DNA from: Promethearchaeota archaeon
GTDB lineage: Archaea > Asgardarchaeota > Lokiarchaeia > Sigyniarchaeales > SOKP01
Assembly (NCBI GenBank): GCA_016839705.1
Contig: JAEOTR010000049.1
Location: 1 to 33,934 of the forward strand
Direction: 5' to 3'
DNA: 33,934 bases
A program made the position numbers and the translations under genes. Under the pieces are notes generated by a model. The model was not told where the DNA came from and ran no database searches. It saw nothing but the letters and a program-made list of their open reading frames with translations. Positions within the stretch are counted from its first letter, which is position 1. Every line of letters begins with the position of its first letter. Below are positions 33,793 to 33,934 of the stretch, in pieces.

Positions 33793-33934
33793 ATGAGAAT
33801 AGATACGACGAATCAGCGTCAATCTAAATTTATTATAGGGACTCTGGTAATAACAGTATTTTCTATTTGCATTGCAATCGCATTGGGATATGGGGGTTAT
33901 CTCACAGCAGAACCTGATGATTACTATTTACCTA
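33793..33934 (+). CDS. Start of a membrane-anchored or secreted protein, cut by the window end
   Basis: 47 codons open to the window edge, starting MRIDTTNQRQSKFIIGTLVI. Residues about 13-37 form a hydrophobic signal-anchor or signal peptide, followed by an acidic, Tyr-rich start of the mature part (EPDDYYLP). AAAGGG precedes the ATG at a distance suited to a ribosome-binding site. The gap 33515-33792 between this gene and the divergent HhH gene is AT-rich and shows nothing else that I can name. The family is unknown. Confidence 0.65.
   Translation, partial: MRIDTTNQRQSKFIIGTLVITVFSICIAIALGYGGYLTAEPDDYYLP

Overview
The window is AT-rich archaeal DNA and most likely comes from an Asgard archaeon of the Lokiarchaeia type. 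This is inference. It rests on a Rab/Ras-like small GTPase fused to a large N-terminal domain, large TPR and winged-helix/TPR proteins, an SPFH/flotillin gene next to an NfeD-like gene, an F420-type luciferase-family oxidoreductase, tRNA genes broken by introns at unusual sites, and Shine-Dalgarno-type leaders. No rRNA, CRISPR array or insertion sequence was seen.

Layout. 1-6950: end of an unidentified gene, a PatB/MalY-type aminotransferase, two small membrane proteins, a TPR protein whose reading frame continues upstream of any good start, a beta-sandwich remnant, a SagB-type nitroreductase, and an acetolactate-synthase-like gene broken by an internal deletion. 6950-8560: a cluster of very small minus-strand genes (22, 27, 27 and 84 codons, plus a frameshifted zinc-ribbon gene) with hairpins between them. 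8768-12056: an 851-residue tandem winged-helix/TPR protein facing a ribbon-helix-helix-like protein that has AT palindromes at its promoter. 12332-16228: a plus-strand membrane locus with a zinc-ribbon membrane protein, an NfeD-like protein carrying about 90 residues of alternating Asp/Glu and mostly small or aliphatic residues, flotillin, beta-carbonic anhydrase and a small Cys-rich protein.

16225-20600: an Ntn-hydrolase fused to a polytopic membrane domain, then a redox/stress cassette (flavin reductase, DUF3795, PPOX, MarR) with nested palindromes upstream, and a small gene remnant. 20596-24673: divergent TetR and condensation-like acyltransferase genes with two operator-like palindromes, a GC-rich LLM oxidoreductase (likely acquired) and a YhhN-family membrane protein. 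24816-25244: tRNA-Thr(GGT) with insertions in both the D-loop and the T-loop, and tRNA-Met(CAT) with a 44-nt insertion in the anticodon loop. 25371-29919: the fused GTPase, an M29-like aminopeptidase, and a ferredoxin/flavoprotein pair resembling AprBA or fumarate reductase. 30153-33934: a GNAT acetyltransferase, a membrane winged-helix protein in an apparent operon with a helix-hairpin-helix protein whose central region looks Bro1-like, and the start of a membrane-anchored protein cut by the window edge.

The two items most worth following are the tRNA-Thr with two non-canonical insertions and the HhH protein with a possible Bro1-like domain. The NfeD-flotillin-carbonic anhydrase locus and the micro-gene cluster come next.
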